Assembly: GCF_038502225.1 (NCBI RefSeq)
Contig: NC_091312.1
Location: forward strand, 34,730,482-34,794,481
DNA length: 64,000 nt
Reading direction: 5' to 3'
DNA from: Cherax quadricarinatus
Lineage: Eukaryota; Arthropoda; Malacostraca; Decapoda; Parastacidae
Shown piece by piece: positions 42,826 to 54,020 of this stretch. Made by a program: the position numbers and the translations under genes. Each line of letters starts with the position of its first letter. Positions within the stretch are counted from its first letter, which is position 1. Below the pieces are notes generated by a model. The model was not told where the DNA came from and did not search any database. It worked only from the letters and a program-made list of their open reading frames with translations.

Positions 42826-43381
42826 ATGCCCTCCATCGAGCAACTTTACCAACAGCTTAAGGAAGAATTGAGGATGGCGAATATGGAAATTCGGCGACTG
42901 ACCGAGGAAAACAAAAAGATTCGTAGTAGTTCTCCTGGTTTGAGTCCTCAGGTCAAGAAGGGAAACTGGTCAGTGGCTGGACAGCAGGGAAAGAAGTTGA
43001 CAATCAAGAAGACGAATGGAAAGGTAGAAACGATGAAGAAGAAAGAGACTGCCGTGGAAACTGTTGTGGAAACATCTAATACATTCTCAGTGCTACCCGA
43101 CGAATGTGAGTCGTCTACTGGGAACGTCACGACGAACGACACCAAGGAAGGTACGAATATTGTTGTTGTTGGGGATAGCCAAGTAAGGTATATGGATAGG
43201 GCATTCTGCATGAAGAACAGGAGTAGGAGACAGAGAGTTTGCTTTCCTGGGGCTGGGATGGAGGATATTGTTAGCCGTCTGGATGACATCATGAGAGGTA
43301 ATGGGATTAATCCTATTATCTGTCTCAGTGCTGGAGGCAACGATGTTGGCAGACGTAGGAGTGAAGACCTGATAAGCAGGT
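42826..43381 (+). pseudogene. ORF1 of the inner CR1-like LINE, first part
   Basis: ATG 42826: a coiled-coil N-terminus (LYQQLKEELRMANMEIRRLT), a Lys-rich linker and the first part of the SGNH esterase domain (VVVGDSQVRYMDRAF, ICLSAGGNDVG). The coding sequence is cut at codon ISR by the mag-like LTR element. It continues after the duplicated CAGGT at 47729, where YRSAIEIIRSKGG matches the outer LINE's YRSAIEVVRSKGG. The early stop near 43386 comes from LTR sequence. Confidence 0.9.
43377..43381 (+). repeat. left target-site duplication CAGGT of the mag-like element
   Basis: CAGGT at 43377-43381 is repeated at 47729-47733 directly outside the LTR ends. Removing one copy restores the LINE ORF1 frame. 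Confidence 0.93.
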
Positions 43382-43720
43382 TGTAGTGATACTGGTCCTG
43401 TGGGGAGCAGCAGCAGGATAATACTGCACCACCTCTAGGGGCCCTTAACAACAACAACAGTTTGGTGTGTGTCATGGGCACTAACACATGGTGTGTGATT
43501 CTCTCCTACTTTATCCATTTATCAGCGATGCAGATTACATGGTGAGTTTAAATATGTGGCCTGTAGTTATAACTTTTCTCTTGACATATGCAAGACATCA
43601 CCATCCCTGTAGAAGCCATTATTAGATGTACTAGTCATTATATTTTGTTGTTGCAGAAGTACTATGAAGATTCTATGTTCAATAAAGCCTAGAGATAAGG
43701 CCTGTGTTTCTATCACAACA
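43382..43720 (+). repeat. 5' LTR of the mag-like element
   Basis: 339 bp, TGTAGTGATA...TATCACAACA, with matching inverted ends. TATATTTT is at 43639-43646 and AATAAA at 43681-43686. Placing the RNA start about 30 bp after the TATA box gives 43669. Confidence 0.95.
43639..43646 (+). promoter_or_regulatory. TATA box of the mag-like element
   Basis: TATATTTT lies 30 bp before 43669, the first base of the segment complementary to the primer-binding site. That is standard RNA polymerase II start spacing. Confidence 0.6.
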
Positions 43721-43721
43721 A

Positions 43722-43739
43722 TTTATTGAACATAGAATC
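43722..43739 (+). promoter_or_regulatory. self-complementary primer-binding site (Tf1-type self-priming)
   Basis: TTTATTGAACATAGAATC, one base after the LTR, is the perfect reverse complement of GATTCTATGTTCAATAAA at 43669-43686 in the LTR (18 of 18 pairs, ending by mismatch on both sides). If RNA starts at 43669, its 5' end can fold onto this site and prime minus-strand synthesis, as known for S. pombe Tf1 and proposed for Tf1/sushi-type elements. A chance 18-bp match at this exact place is very unlikely. A simple hairpin of other function remains possible. Confidence 0.7.
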
Positions 43740-43782
43740 CTGGGCTACCTGGTGGTGATCCTGCGCTAGACTACATCACAAC

Positions 43783-46700
43783 ATGGAGCGTTTACTGAAA
43801 CCTGAGAGGCTAGACTGTGACCCCAGCTTATCAACGGCTGCTCAGGAATGGAAGCACTGGTTTAAGACTTTCGAAAACTTCTTGGGAGCCCTTCCTAAAG
43901 AAGATCTAGATAAACTAAGTCTGCTTATCAATTTTGTGTCACCTAAGATATATGAGGCTATTTCTGAGTGTAATACCTACGAAGATGCTATCAAAACCCT
44001 CAAGTCTCAGTATATTAAACCTACAAATGAAATCTTTGCACGCTATTGCCTTGCAACTCGCCGCCAGCAGATTGATGAGTCCTTAGAGGAATACTTTCAA
44101 GCACTGAAAATTTTAGGTAAGGACTGTCACTTCTAAGCAGTGACAGCTGCTCAGTATTGTGAAGAGTCCATCAGGGATGCTTTTATCAGTGGCCTGCAAT
44201 CACCAATAATAAGGCAGCGTTTATTGGAGAATAAAACTCTCGACTTAGCCGCTGCCTTTGACCAGGCAAGAGCTCTAGATTCAGCCCAGAAGAATTCTGA
44301 AGTATACAGTACCACTCAGCCTTCTCGAGTGGTAAGTGCTGCAATTCCTGACCAAGACTCTTGCAATGAAGTTACTGGGGAACCTGCCTCAGTGACAGCA
44401 GCAGCAGGTACGGTGTGTTTCTTTTGTGGTTTTTCAAGACATCCACGTCCAAAGTGTCCTGCTCGTGAAGCAATGTGCCATAAATGCCACAAGAAAGGTC
44501 ACTTTGCTAAAGTATGTCGTGCTAATGCATCAACAAGAGCTAGTGCCTCCACACATTCCAGTGATCATGCGACTCTAGCAACAGTGACTTCTGCGGCTAC
44601 TCCAAATTCACTGTCAAAGGCAGTTGTGAAAGTATTCATCAAAGGAACAGAAGTAGATGGTCTTATTGATAGTGGCAGCTCAGAGAGTTTCATCAACCTT
44701 GACTTAGTTAAACGGCTCTCCTTGACTCTACATCACTCATCAGGTACCGTTTCCATGGCATCAACATCTCTCTCTATTCAGACCTTAGGGTTTTGTAAGG
44801 TAAATCTCAGAGTTAATGGAAAGGATTATCAAGATGTACATTTAGCTATTCTGCCACAACTGTGCTCTGATGTTATCCTTGGTCAGGACTTTCAGAAGCT
44901 GCATGGTAGTGTCACCTTAACATATGGAGGTGAACTGCCTCCTCTTGTTGTCTGTGGACTTAGCACTTTAAGGGTAGACCCACCAAAGCTGTTTGCAAAT
45001 CTTACCGCGGATTGCCATCCTATATCAGCTAAGTCACGCCGCTATTCTTATGAGGATCGGATGTTCATTGAGAAAGAAACTCAGAGGCTGCTGAAGGAGG
45101 GTATTATAGAACCGAGTGATTCCCCTTGGCGTGCACAGGTTGTTGTTGTTAAAGATGGTTATAGGAAACGGAGACTGGCTATCGATTACTCTGAGACAAT
45201 CAACAAATTTACACTTCTTGATGGGTACCCTCTACCTCGAATTGACGATACAGTGAACAAAATTGTTCAGTACTACGTGTTTAGCACAATTGATCTGCAG
45301 AGTGCCTATCATCAAGTCCCTATAAGGAATGAAGATAAACCATACACAGCGTTTCAGGCTAGTGATGGCCTGTATCAGTTTACCAGAGTCCCTTTTGGAG
45401 TCACCAATGGGGTAGCCTGCTTCCAACGAATTATGGATTCACTCATTCAGGAAGAGCAACTCATGGGAACCTACGCGTATTTAGATAATGTTACCATTTG
45501 TGGCAAGACCCAGGAGGAACATGATGCAAACCTTGATAAGTTTTTGGAAGCCGCCAAGAAGAAAAATATCAGTTACAATGAGGAAAAGTGCACTTTTTCA
45601 ACTAAAAGGCTTAGCATCCTTGGTTATGTAGTGGAAGGAGGTTCAATATTCCCAGACCCTGAAAGACTACGACCTCTACGGGAACTTCCAATGCCTCAAG
45701 ACAAAAAGTCACTCCGAAGAACTCTTGGTCTCTTTGCTTATTACTCACAATGGATCTACAACTATTCAAGTAAAGTCCGCCCATTGAGTGCTACCACATT
45801 TCCTGTGACAAAGGAAGCAGAAGCCGCTTTCCATACTCTCAAACAGGACATTGAAAACTCAGTAGTTCAAGCCATTGATGAGTCCCTACCAATCGAAGTG
45901 GAAACGGATGCATCTGACATTGCCATTGCTGCAGTCTTATCTCAGGCAGGACGACCAGTAGCCTTCTTTTCGAGAACTTTTCAAGGATCAGAGAAATGTT
46001 ATGCTGCTGTAGAAAAGGAAGCCCAGGCCATCATAGAAGCAGTTCGCCACTGGAGGCATTATTTAACTGGTAGACATTTCACCATAAGGACTGACCAACG
46101 GTCCGTGATGTATATGTTCGACAAGAGGCACAAAAGTAGGATAAAGAATGACAAGATATTACGCTGGAGGATGGAACTATCGTGTTATGACTTTGATATT
46201 CTGTACCGACCGGGTCAAGAGAACATCTCACCTGATGCATTCTCTAGGTCCCACTGTGGAGCAGCATGTCATGATTTGCAATCACTCTCAGCTCTCCACA
46301 AGGCTTTGTGTCACCCAGGAGTTACACGCCTGTACCATTTTGTCAAATCAAAGAACATGCCCTACTCAGTGGAAGATGTGCGACAAGTGATCAGAGCATG
46401 CAGAGTATGTGCAGAGTGCAAGCCAAACTTTCATCAGCCAGAGAAGACTCATCTCATAAAATCCACCCAGCCTTTCGAAAGATTGAATATAGATTTCAAA
46501 GGACCTCTACCAAGCACAAATCAGAATAGGTATTTCCTTAACATAGTAGATGAATATTCAAGGTTTCCCTTTGTATTCCCCTGTGCAAATATGGCTGCTT
46601 CAACTGTTATTAGTTGTCTTTCACAGTTGTTCTCTATTTTTGGTATGCCAGCTTATATCCATTCAGACAGGGGATCCTCGTTCATGAGTAACGAACTTCA

Positions 46701-47370
46701 GGAGTTTTTGGCTAGCAAAGGTATTGCCTGCAGCAGAACAACAAGCTACAACCCTCAAGGCAATGGTCAAGTGGAGCGGTTCAATGGTACTATATGGAAG
46801 GCAGTTACAATGACATTAAAGTCGCGCAATCTACCTGTTCAACACTGGCAAACTGTCCTACCTGATGCTCTTCACTCTATTGGATCACTGCTGTGCACAG
46901 CTACTAATGCAACCCCTCATGAAAGACTCCTCAACTATTCACGTCGTTCCTCTACGGGAGCCTCCGTGCCCACTTGGTTATGTCATCCTGGACCCGTTCT
47001 CCTGAAGAGTCACCGTAGGATGAACAAGACGGATCCTTTAGTGGAAGAGGTAGAGCTCCTGCAAGCTAATCCACATTACGCCCACATTCGCTATCAAAAT
47101 GGTGAAGAGACTACAGTATCTACAAGACATTTAGCCCCAGTTGAAATCCCTATTAGTGTGGAATCTCAAGATACACCAATAGATGTGAAAGATGCTTCGT
47201 TTTCTCCTGGAAAGCCCCTTGAGACTACCCCTATGGAAATAGAGGATTCTGCTCCAGCAGTTAATCAAACCCCGCTGGAAAATATCGAACCTGGTGAAGA
47301 GGCTCAAGGGCTACGAAGGTCGGGACGTGTACGTCGCCCACCTAACAGTTTGGGAGATTACTGTCTCTGA
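43783..47370 (+). pseudogene. gag-pol of the mag-like element, one in-frame stop
   Basis: One frame of 1195 codons from ATG 43783 to TGA 47368-47370, interrupted only by TAA 44134-44136 in the capsid region. Domains in order: capsid (to about codon 185); two zinc knuckles ([28 protein letters not shown], about 44418-44520); protease ([19 protein letters not shown]); RT ([51 protein letters not shown]) with YLDN at 45478-45489 where most families have YLDD; RNase H ([36 protein letters not shown]); integrase with zinc module (CRVCAEC) and core ([25 protein letters not shown]). The stop may be a simple nonsense mutation. YLDN may be normal in this group. Confidence 0.93.
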
Positions 47371-47389
47371 TATTTTAGAAGGGGGAGAT

Positions 47390-47728
47390 TGTAGTGATAC
47401 TGGTCCTGTGGGGAGCAGCAGCAGGGTAATACTGCACCACCTCTAGGGGCCCTTAACAACAACAACAGTTTGGTGTGTGTCATGGGCACTAACACATGGT
47501 GTGTGATTCTCTCCTACTTTATCCATTTATCAGCGATGCAGATTACATGGTGAGTTTAAATATGTGGCCTGTAGTTATAACTTTTCTCTTGACATATGCA
47601 AGACATCACCATCCCTGTAGAAGCCATTATTAGATGTACTAGTCATTATATTTTGTTGTTGCAGAAGTACTATGAAGATTCTATGTTCAATAAAGCCTAG
47701 AGATAAGGCCTGTGTTTCTATCACAACA
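47390..47728 (+). repeat. 3' LTR of the mag-like element
   Basis: 339 bp, same as the 5' LTR except for one base noted at 47426. The RNA-start/self-complementary segment recurs at 47677-47694. It is followed by the second CAGGT. Confidence 0.95.
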
Positions 47729-48016
47729 CAGGTATAGGTCAGCAATAGAAATAATTAGGAGTAAGGGTGGGAACCCTGTCATATGTGGTATTTTGCCAAG
47801 GAGAGGAGTTGGAAATGAATAGTTGTCCAGGGCAATTGGTGTCAATTGCTGGCTGGACAAATACTGTAAGGAAAATGCGGTAACATTCATTGACAACTGG
47901 GACCTCTTCTATGGCAGAAATGACATGTATGCCAGGGATGGGGTTCACTTATCTAGGTGTGGGGTGGGAGCACTGGCAACTGCAGTGGAGGGAGCAGTTA
48001 GGACTTTAAACTAGGA
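47729..48016 (+). pseudogene. ORF1 of the inner CR1-like LINE, second part
   Basis: Continues the esterase domain after the LTR insertion: YRSAIEIIRSKGGNPVICGI, LPRRGVGNE, a TAG stop at about 47820, then LSRAIGVNCWLDKYC, FIDNWDLFYGRNDMYARDGV with the catalytic RDGVHLS block, ending AVRTLN before TAG. Compared with the outer copy (GNEWMS), the stop replaces a Trp codon. Confidence 0.88.
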
Positions 48017-48184
48017 GTAGTTAGTGGTATGGGTTTTGGCAGGAAAACAGTGAAGTCCCAGTGTAGTAATATTACGAGTTCTAGGGGAACTAGTAATAAT
48101 AAGAACGAGGTAGATATTGGAAAGCCTGGGACCTTGGGTGATAAGGACAGTAATAGGTTTAGTAGAAAAATAGAAATGAGCAGG

Positions 48185-50821
48185 AAGGGTAAAGAGAAAG
48201 GAGAGTCTTTCAATGTTTATTATGCTAATTGCCGTAGTGCTAGGAATAAGATGGACGAGTTGAGATTAGTTGCTAGTGCAGGTAACATTGATGTATTTGC
48301 CTTAACTGAGACGTGGTTTAATTAAAAAAGTCGGGACATGCCTGCGGAATGTCATATTCAGGGTTTTAAATTGTTCCAAGAAGATAGAAGTATTGGGAAG
48401 GGGGGTGGGGTGGCATTGTATGTCCGAGATCGCTTGAACTGTTGCATAAAAACGGGTATTAAGTCTGAAGTAACACACACAGAGTCTGTTTGGATAGAAT
48501 TTTCAGAGGGGCATGAAAAAACTGATTTTAGGAGTGATATACAGTCCCCCAAACTTAGATAGGGACCAAGGGAAACTACTATGGGAGGAAATTGTTAAGG
48601 CCACAAGGCACGATAATGTAGTAATTCTAGGAGACTTTAACTTTAGTCATGGTGATTGGAATTTCTTGACTGGGAATTTAGATTCATACGACTTCTTAGA
48701 AGTATTTCAGGATTGTTTTTTGAAGCAGTTTGTGACAGAACCTACAAGGGGAAATAACCTGCTTGACCTAGTTATGGCAAACAATGAATCCCTTGTTAAT
48801 AATTTAGAAATTTCAGAGGAACTGGGTGCTAGCGACCACAAATCAATTACATTTAGCATTGAATGGAAGTACGATAGTAGCGATAACTCAGTAACAGTCC
48901 CAGATTTTCGCTTAGCAGATTACGATGGGCTTAGAGAACACTTATCATCTATTGACTGGGGTAACGAAGAGAGCTATCAATATGACAGTTTTCTGAACAC
49001 TATACATGCTGCTCAAAGAGCGTTTATCCCATATAAAGAAATTAGATCAAATAGAAATGACCCAAAATGGATGAATAATAGGCTCAAATATCTACTAGGG
49101 CATAAGAAAGGAATTTATAGGCGTATCAAAAGAGGTGAGGGTCATCTTATGAATCAGTATATTGACATTAAGAGGGACATTAAAAAGATGATAAGAAAAG
49201 CTAAAAGGGACTATGAAATTAAAGTTGCTAGGGATTCTAAAACTAACCCAAAAAGTTTTTTCCAGGTCTATAGAACAAAAGTTAGAGATAAGATAGGTCC
49301 CCTTAAAAATAACTATGGGCACCTTACTGACAAAGAGAATGAAATGTGCTTGATTTTAAATAATTATTTTCTCTCAGTTTTTACACAGGAAGACACTAAC
49401 AATATTCCAGTAATTAATTTTTACAGTGGGCTAGAAGAAGATAAATTATGTAACATCACAGTCACTAGTGAGATGGTTGTGAAGCAGATAGACAGACTGA
49501 AGCAAAATAAGTCGCCGGGTCCTGATGAGGTTTTTTCAAGGGTTCTTAAGGAATGCAAAATGGAACTCTGTGAACCATTAACTAATATTTTTAATTTATC
49601 TCTTCAAACAGGTGTAGTGTCTGATATGTGGAAGATGGCTAATGTAATTCCTATTTTTAAAACAGGGAACAAGTCGTTACCGTCAAATTACCGCCCAATA
49701 AGCCTGACCTCAATTGCAGGCAAATTACTAGAGTCAATTATAGCTGAGATTATAAGAAGCCATCTCGATAAGCATAGCTTGATTAATGATACTCAGCATG
49801 GATTCACAAGAGGCCGGTCTTGTCTAACTAATTTATTAACTTTCTTCAGTCATGGCTCACTGACAGGAAGCAGAGAGTGTCCATAAATGGGGTTAAGTCC
49901 GAGTGGGGATCTGTAACAAGTGGCGTTCCACAGGGATCAGTCTTGGGCCCGTTGTTGTTTATAATATATATCAATGATCTTGATGAGGGAATTACTAGTG
50001 ATATGAGCAAATTCGCCGATGACACAAAGATAGGTAGGATAATTGATTAAAACGTAGATGTTATGGAACTTCAGGAGGATTTAAACAAACTCTATTCTTG
50101 ATCAGAAAAGTGGCAGATGCAGTTCAATGTAGATAAATGCAAGGTTCTGAAGCTTGGGAGTGCCCATAACCCTAGTACTTATAAGTTAAATGATGTAGAA
50201 CTTAGCCATACAGATTGCGAAAAGGACTTGGGGGTTATGGTGAGCAGCAACCTTAAACCAAGACAGCAATGCCTAAGTGTACGTAATAAGGCAAATAGAT
50301 TACTGGGATTTATATCAAGAAGTGTAAGCAACAGAAGTCCAGAGGTCATACTGCAGCTTTATACATCATTAGTAAGGCCTCACCTAGATTATGCAGCTCA
50401 GTTCTGGTCTCCGTATTACAAAATGGACATAAATTCGTTAGAAAACATTCAGCGTAGGATGACTAAATTAATACATAGCATTAGAAATCTTCCTTATGAA
50501 GAAAGATTGAAGACTCTTAAGTTACATTCACTTGTTAGACGAAGAATGAGGGGAGACCTGATCGAAGTGTATAAGTGGAAGATAGGTATTAATAAAGGGG
50601 ATATTAATAAGGTCTTGAGGATGTCTCTCCAAGAGAGAACCCGCAGTAATGGATTTAAATTAGATAAGTTTAGATTTAGAAAGGACATAGGAAAGCATTG
50701 GTTTGGAAATAGGGTAGTTGATGAGTGGAACAGTCTACCTAGTTGGGTTATTGAGGCTGGGACTTTGGGTGGTTTCAAATCTAGGTTGGATAAGTACATG
50801 AGTGGGAGGGGTTGGATTTGA
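48185..50821 (+). pseudogene. ORF2 of the inner CR1-like LINE: endonuclease and RT, RT core deleted
   Basis: Endonuclease: YYANCRSARNKMDELRLVAS, ALTETWFN, GGGVALYVRD, ILGVIYSPP, VILGDFNFSHGDW, LGASDHKSI. RT: KSPGPDEVFSRVLKECK, NYRPISLTSIAGKLLESI, then after a gap [30 protein letters not shown] and FADD at 50012-50023, followed by the thumb/C-terminal blocks to GRGWI. Lesions: stop after ETWFN (48325), frameshift near 48520, and an internal deletion at about 49847 that removes the LDFxKAFD catalytic block (motif A) and neighbours, so RT activity is impossible. Stops also occur near 50050 and 50101. Confidence 0.92.
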
Positions 50822-50974
50822 GTGGGACTTTCACATCAGAGCTTATTTCTTGGGTGGCATTGAAAACTGGGTTGGGCAAATGTTTTGTTAGTGGGATGAA
50901 TTGTGAAGGACCTGCCTAGTATGGGCCAGCAGGCCTCCTGCAGCATTCCTCCTTTCTTATGTTCTTATGTTCTT

Positions 50975-52495
50975 ATAAATTTCCTGGTAAAGGCACAGCA
51001 ACTGATCAACAAACAAAGAGAGATAGTAGAGGGCAACGAGTGACTAGCTCCATTAAGGGTTACTATACAAGTAGTAGAAGCCTAAGAAATAAGATAGATG
51101 AGCTAAGATTACTCGCAAGTGTAGGTAATGTAGATATTAATGCTATAACTGAGACCTGGTTCAACTTGAAGGATAGAGAAATGCCTTCTGAATGCAGCAT
51201 AAGGGTTATAAACTATTCCACACTGATAGAGTCAACAGGAAGGGTGGTGGAGTGGCGATGTAGTCAGAGATAATTTAAATTGTTGTGTTAGACATGATGT
51301 AAGAATAGAAACATCGGACACAGAATCTGTTTGGTTACAGTTTCTCGAGGGGTACGAAAAATTAATTTTGGGTGTGATTTATAGGCCCCCCAAACCTTGA
51401 TAGGGAGTGCAGTAAGCTGCTATGGGACGAAATTCATAAGGCGTCTAGATATGAAAATGTGTTAACGGGGGATTTTAACTTTAGACAAATTTATTGAAAC
51501 AATTTGACAGGAAATCATGAGTCTAGTGACTTTCTTAATAGAATTCAGGATTGCTTTTTAAAACAGTTTGTGACAGAACGAACTAGAGGAAAAAATCTGC
51601 TTGATTTGGTTCTTGCCAACAAAGATTCACTAAATAATATTCTTGAGATTAATGATGAGCTTGGGGAAAGTGATCACAAATCACTTAGTTTCAATATATT
51701 ACGGAATTACACAGTAAACTGCAATCAAGTCTCTGTCCCAGACTTTCGATTGGCTGATTTCATGAGATTGAAAAATTACCTGGGTGGGTTAAATTGGGAT
51801 TACCTGACTATGGGTCAGGTAGCTGGTGTTGGTTGCCAATAAGGCGTTTTTCAGAGCATAGTTCTAGCTGCTCAGTCAACTTTTGTTCCGAGAAGGGAAA
51901 TTAGATCTAACAAAAATGATCCCAAATGGATGAACAATAGATTAAAACATCTCATTGGTCAAAAGAGAGGCATATATAGTCGTATCAAAAGACGGGGATG
52001 GGCAGTTAAGAAATCAATATATTAAATTAAAGAGAAATATAAAAAAGGAATAAGAAAAGCAAAAAGGGATTTTGAGGCTAAGGTCGCAAGGGATTCGAAG
52101 ACTAACCCAAAAGGGTTCTTTCAGGTATACAGAAGTAAGATTAGAAACAAGATAGGCCCACTTAAGAGTAGCTCAGGTCAGATCACTGACAGTGATAAGG
52201 ATATGTGTGAAATTTTCAATTTTTACTTCCTCTCAGTTTTTACTCAGGAAGATACTAGCGAAATTCCAGATATAATAAATTATGTAGAACAGGACGATAA
52301 TAAACTATGCACGACAAACAGAGAAATTAAAACCTAACAAATCCCCAGGCCCTAATGAATTGTTTGCAAAGGGTTTAAAGGAATGTAAAGAGGAACTTTG
52401 CAAACCATTGGTTAATCTTTTCAACATATCACTACAAACTGGCATAGTGCCTGATAAGTGGAAAATGGCAAATGTAATACCTGTTTACAAGGAAT
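50975..52495 (+). pseudogene. outer CR1-like LINE continued: ORF2 N-terminal part
   Basis: Endonuclease blocks SRSLRNKIDELRLLASVGNV, AITETWFNLKDREMP, LILGVIYRPP, DCFLKQFVTE, RTRGKNLLDLVLANKD, ELGESDHKSL, and the pre-RT region FVPRREIRSNKNDPKWMNNR, YFLSVFTQEDTSEIPD, ending at GIVPDKWKMANVIPVYKEW near 52495. The frame changes several times (about 51240, 51395, 51840, 52040, 52330). It continues the element that starts at 41700 and is cut on the right by sequence of another LINE. Confidence 0.87.
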
Positions 52496-52589
52496 GGTGA
52501 CAGATCCTTGGCTATGAGAAAGAAATGCGAGAGAGGGGGAGAGAGAAAGATAGAAAGAGGGAGAGGGAGAGAGAAGGCTATGTCTCCTC

Positions 52590-53700
52590 AGTGATTACCT
52601 TCATGGTAGATATCTAAGGGTAGTTCTCAATGGAACAGAATCAGCAAGACATCCAATTGGGGCAAGTGTTCCACAAGGAAGTGTTCTGGGACTATTGTTA
52701 TGGAATGTCTACTTCAATGACCTTCTTCATCTCATCTCAGAATCTCATGCATATGCAGACGACTGTACACTGACATTCGCTTATCCAAGAGAAGAAATGC
52801 CAGCTGCTCTAAGCTATATCAATCACCAGCTCAGAGCTATATCAGCTTGGGGAAATAGATGGCAAGTAACATTTGCACCTGAGAAAACACAAATGATGAT
52901 GATCTCTAGGCACCATGATGGTAATGCCGGTGCAGTAGTAAGGATGAATGGGAGGGTGTTGGCACCTGGGGAAGAAATTGATATCCTTGGGGTGAAATTT
53001 GATTCCAAAGTGACCATGAAAAACCACGTTGTAAATCTTGCAAACAAGGCAACCAGGAAGCTTACAGCACTTCGCCATATCTCGCATCTGCTTGACAGCA
53101 GGGGTTGCAAGATTTTGTACGAGGCACAAGTACGCTTACACCTTGAGAATGCTCCACTTTTTTGGTTCGCCTGCCCTTTTCTCATCTGCTACTGCTTGAC
53201 AGAATAGAGAACAGAGCAAGACATCTCATCTCTCGACTGGACCAATCCTGGATAGATCTGTCATTTCAGCAGAGCCTTTAACACAGGAGGGATGTGGGTG
53301 GCCTTACTGTTATGTACAAGGCCAATATTGTAAAAGTACCACACTTGGATCCACTTCGAGGACAGTGTGAAGCAAGTTTCTATACCACAAGACAGGCAGA
53401 AAGCAGCAACTTCATTCTCGTTGTACCCTTCTCCAGAATATCACTCCATCTGAGATCATATATACCCAGGATGACTCGAGTATGGAACAAATTCGTACAG
53501 CATAATGATGTCAACGAGATAAAGTCAGTTGATCAAATGAAAATGCTGGCCCACAGATGACTCCAACTTCATCCTGTTCCCTATTTGTATGTCTCATAAC
53601 AATAAAAATGCTTTCAAATGAGCTGATGTACGTAACAGCTCTTAGCTTGGCAATAAAGTTAGGAATCCTTAACCTGTAAATAGCTTGTCAATAAAGCTAG
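52590..53700 (+). pseudogene. LINE RT C-terminal fragment with repeated 3' end
   Basis: A different, more Jockey/I-like [10 protein letters not shown] is followed by LWNVYFNDLLH, the catalytic YADDC block at about 52753-52767, WGNRWQVTFAPEKTQMMMIS and ILGVKFDSKVTMKNHV, with similarity to about 53570 after a frameshift near 53150. The 3' end carries AATAAA signals and two copies of a roughly 37-bp unit (TTG[G/T]CAATAAAG[T/C]TAGG..CTTAACCT, about 53645-53722). 5'-truncated at about 52590, after a GA-rich stretch (52525-52580). Confidence 0.8.
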
Positions 53701-53732
53701 GGATACTTAACCTTGTCAAACCCTGTGAAAAA

Positions 53733-53757
53733 AAAGGGAGAGGGGGGAGAGAGAGAG

Positions 53758-53833
<76 letters not shown>
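53733..53833 (+). repeat. (GA)n microsatellite
   Basis: About 100 bp of nearly pure GA dinucleotides, starting from a G-rich AGAGGGGGGAG lead. Confidence 0.97.
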
Positions 53834-53836
<3 letters not shown>

Positions 53837-54020
53837 GAGCACGTAGTTGTTTGTATGTTTGTGTTTTTGTGAATGAGTGAGGGTGGGACCGAGGGTGGGA
53901 GTGTACTCACCTATATGTACTCACCTGTATGTGGTTGCAAGTGTGTGTGTGTGTACTCACCTAGTTGAGGTTGCAGGGGTCGAGTCCTAGCTCCTGGCCC
54001 CGCCTCTTCACTGGTCGCTA

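Larger units (their letters stand above)
43382..47728 (+). mobile_element. mag-like Ty3/Gypsy retrotransposon, complete and young
   Basis: 4347 bp with 339-bp LTRs that differ at one position in my comparison (A 43418, G 47426), 5-bp TSD CAGGT, one gag-pol frame, and the purine tract AGAAGGGGGAGAT before the 3' LTR. Two-knuckle gag and domain order PR-RT-RH-INT place it in the mag group. The region after the 5' LTR is complementary to the predicted RNA start instead of an obvious tRNA. One in-frame TAA (44134-44136) is the only coding lesion seen. Confidence 0.95.
42665..50974 (+). mobile_element. inner CR1-like LINE carrying a nested LTR element
   Basis: 5' UTR (about 42665-42825) with three copies of ATCGCTGTT, ORF1 (42826-43381 joined to 47729-48016), ORF2 (about 48185-50821) and a 3' end with TTATGTTCTTATGTTCTTAT (50956-50976). 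The 8-bp ATGTTCTT repeat recalls the short octamer repeats that end CR1 elements. It splits the related LINE whose parts flank it. Without the nested element it would be about 3.96 kb. Confidence 0.82.

Noticed and set aside
44140..47370. Separate pol gene starting at GTG 44140
   Set aside because: It is in the same frame as the gag start at 43783, with only TAA 44134-44136 between; one broken gag-pol explains it better.
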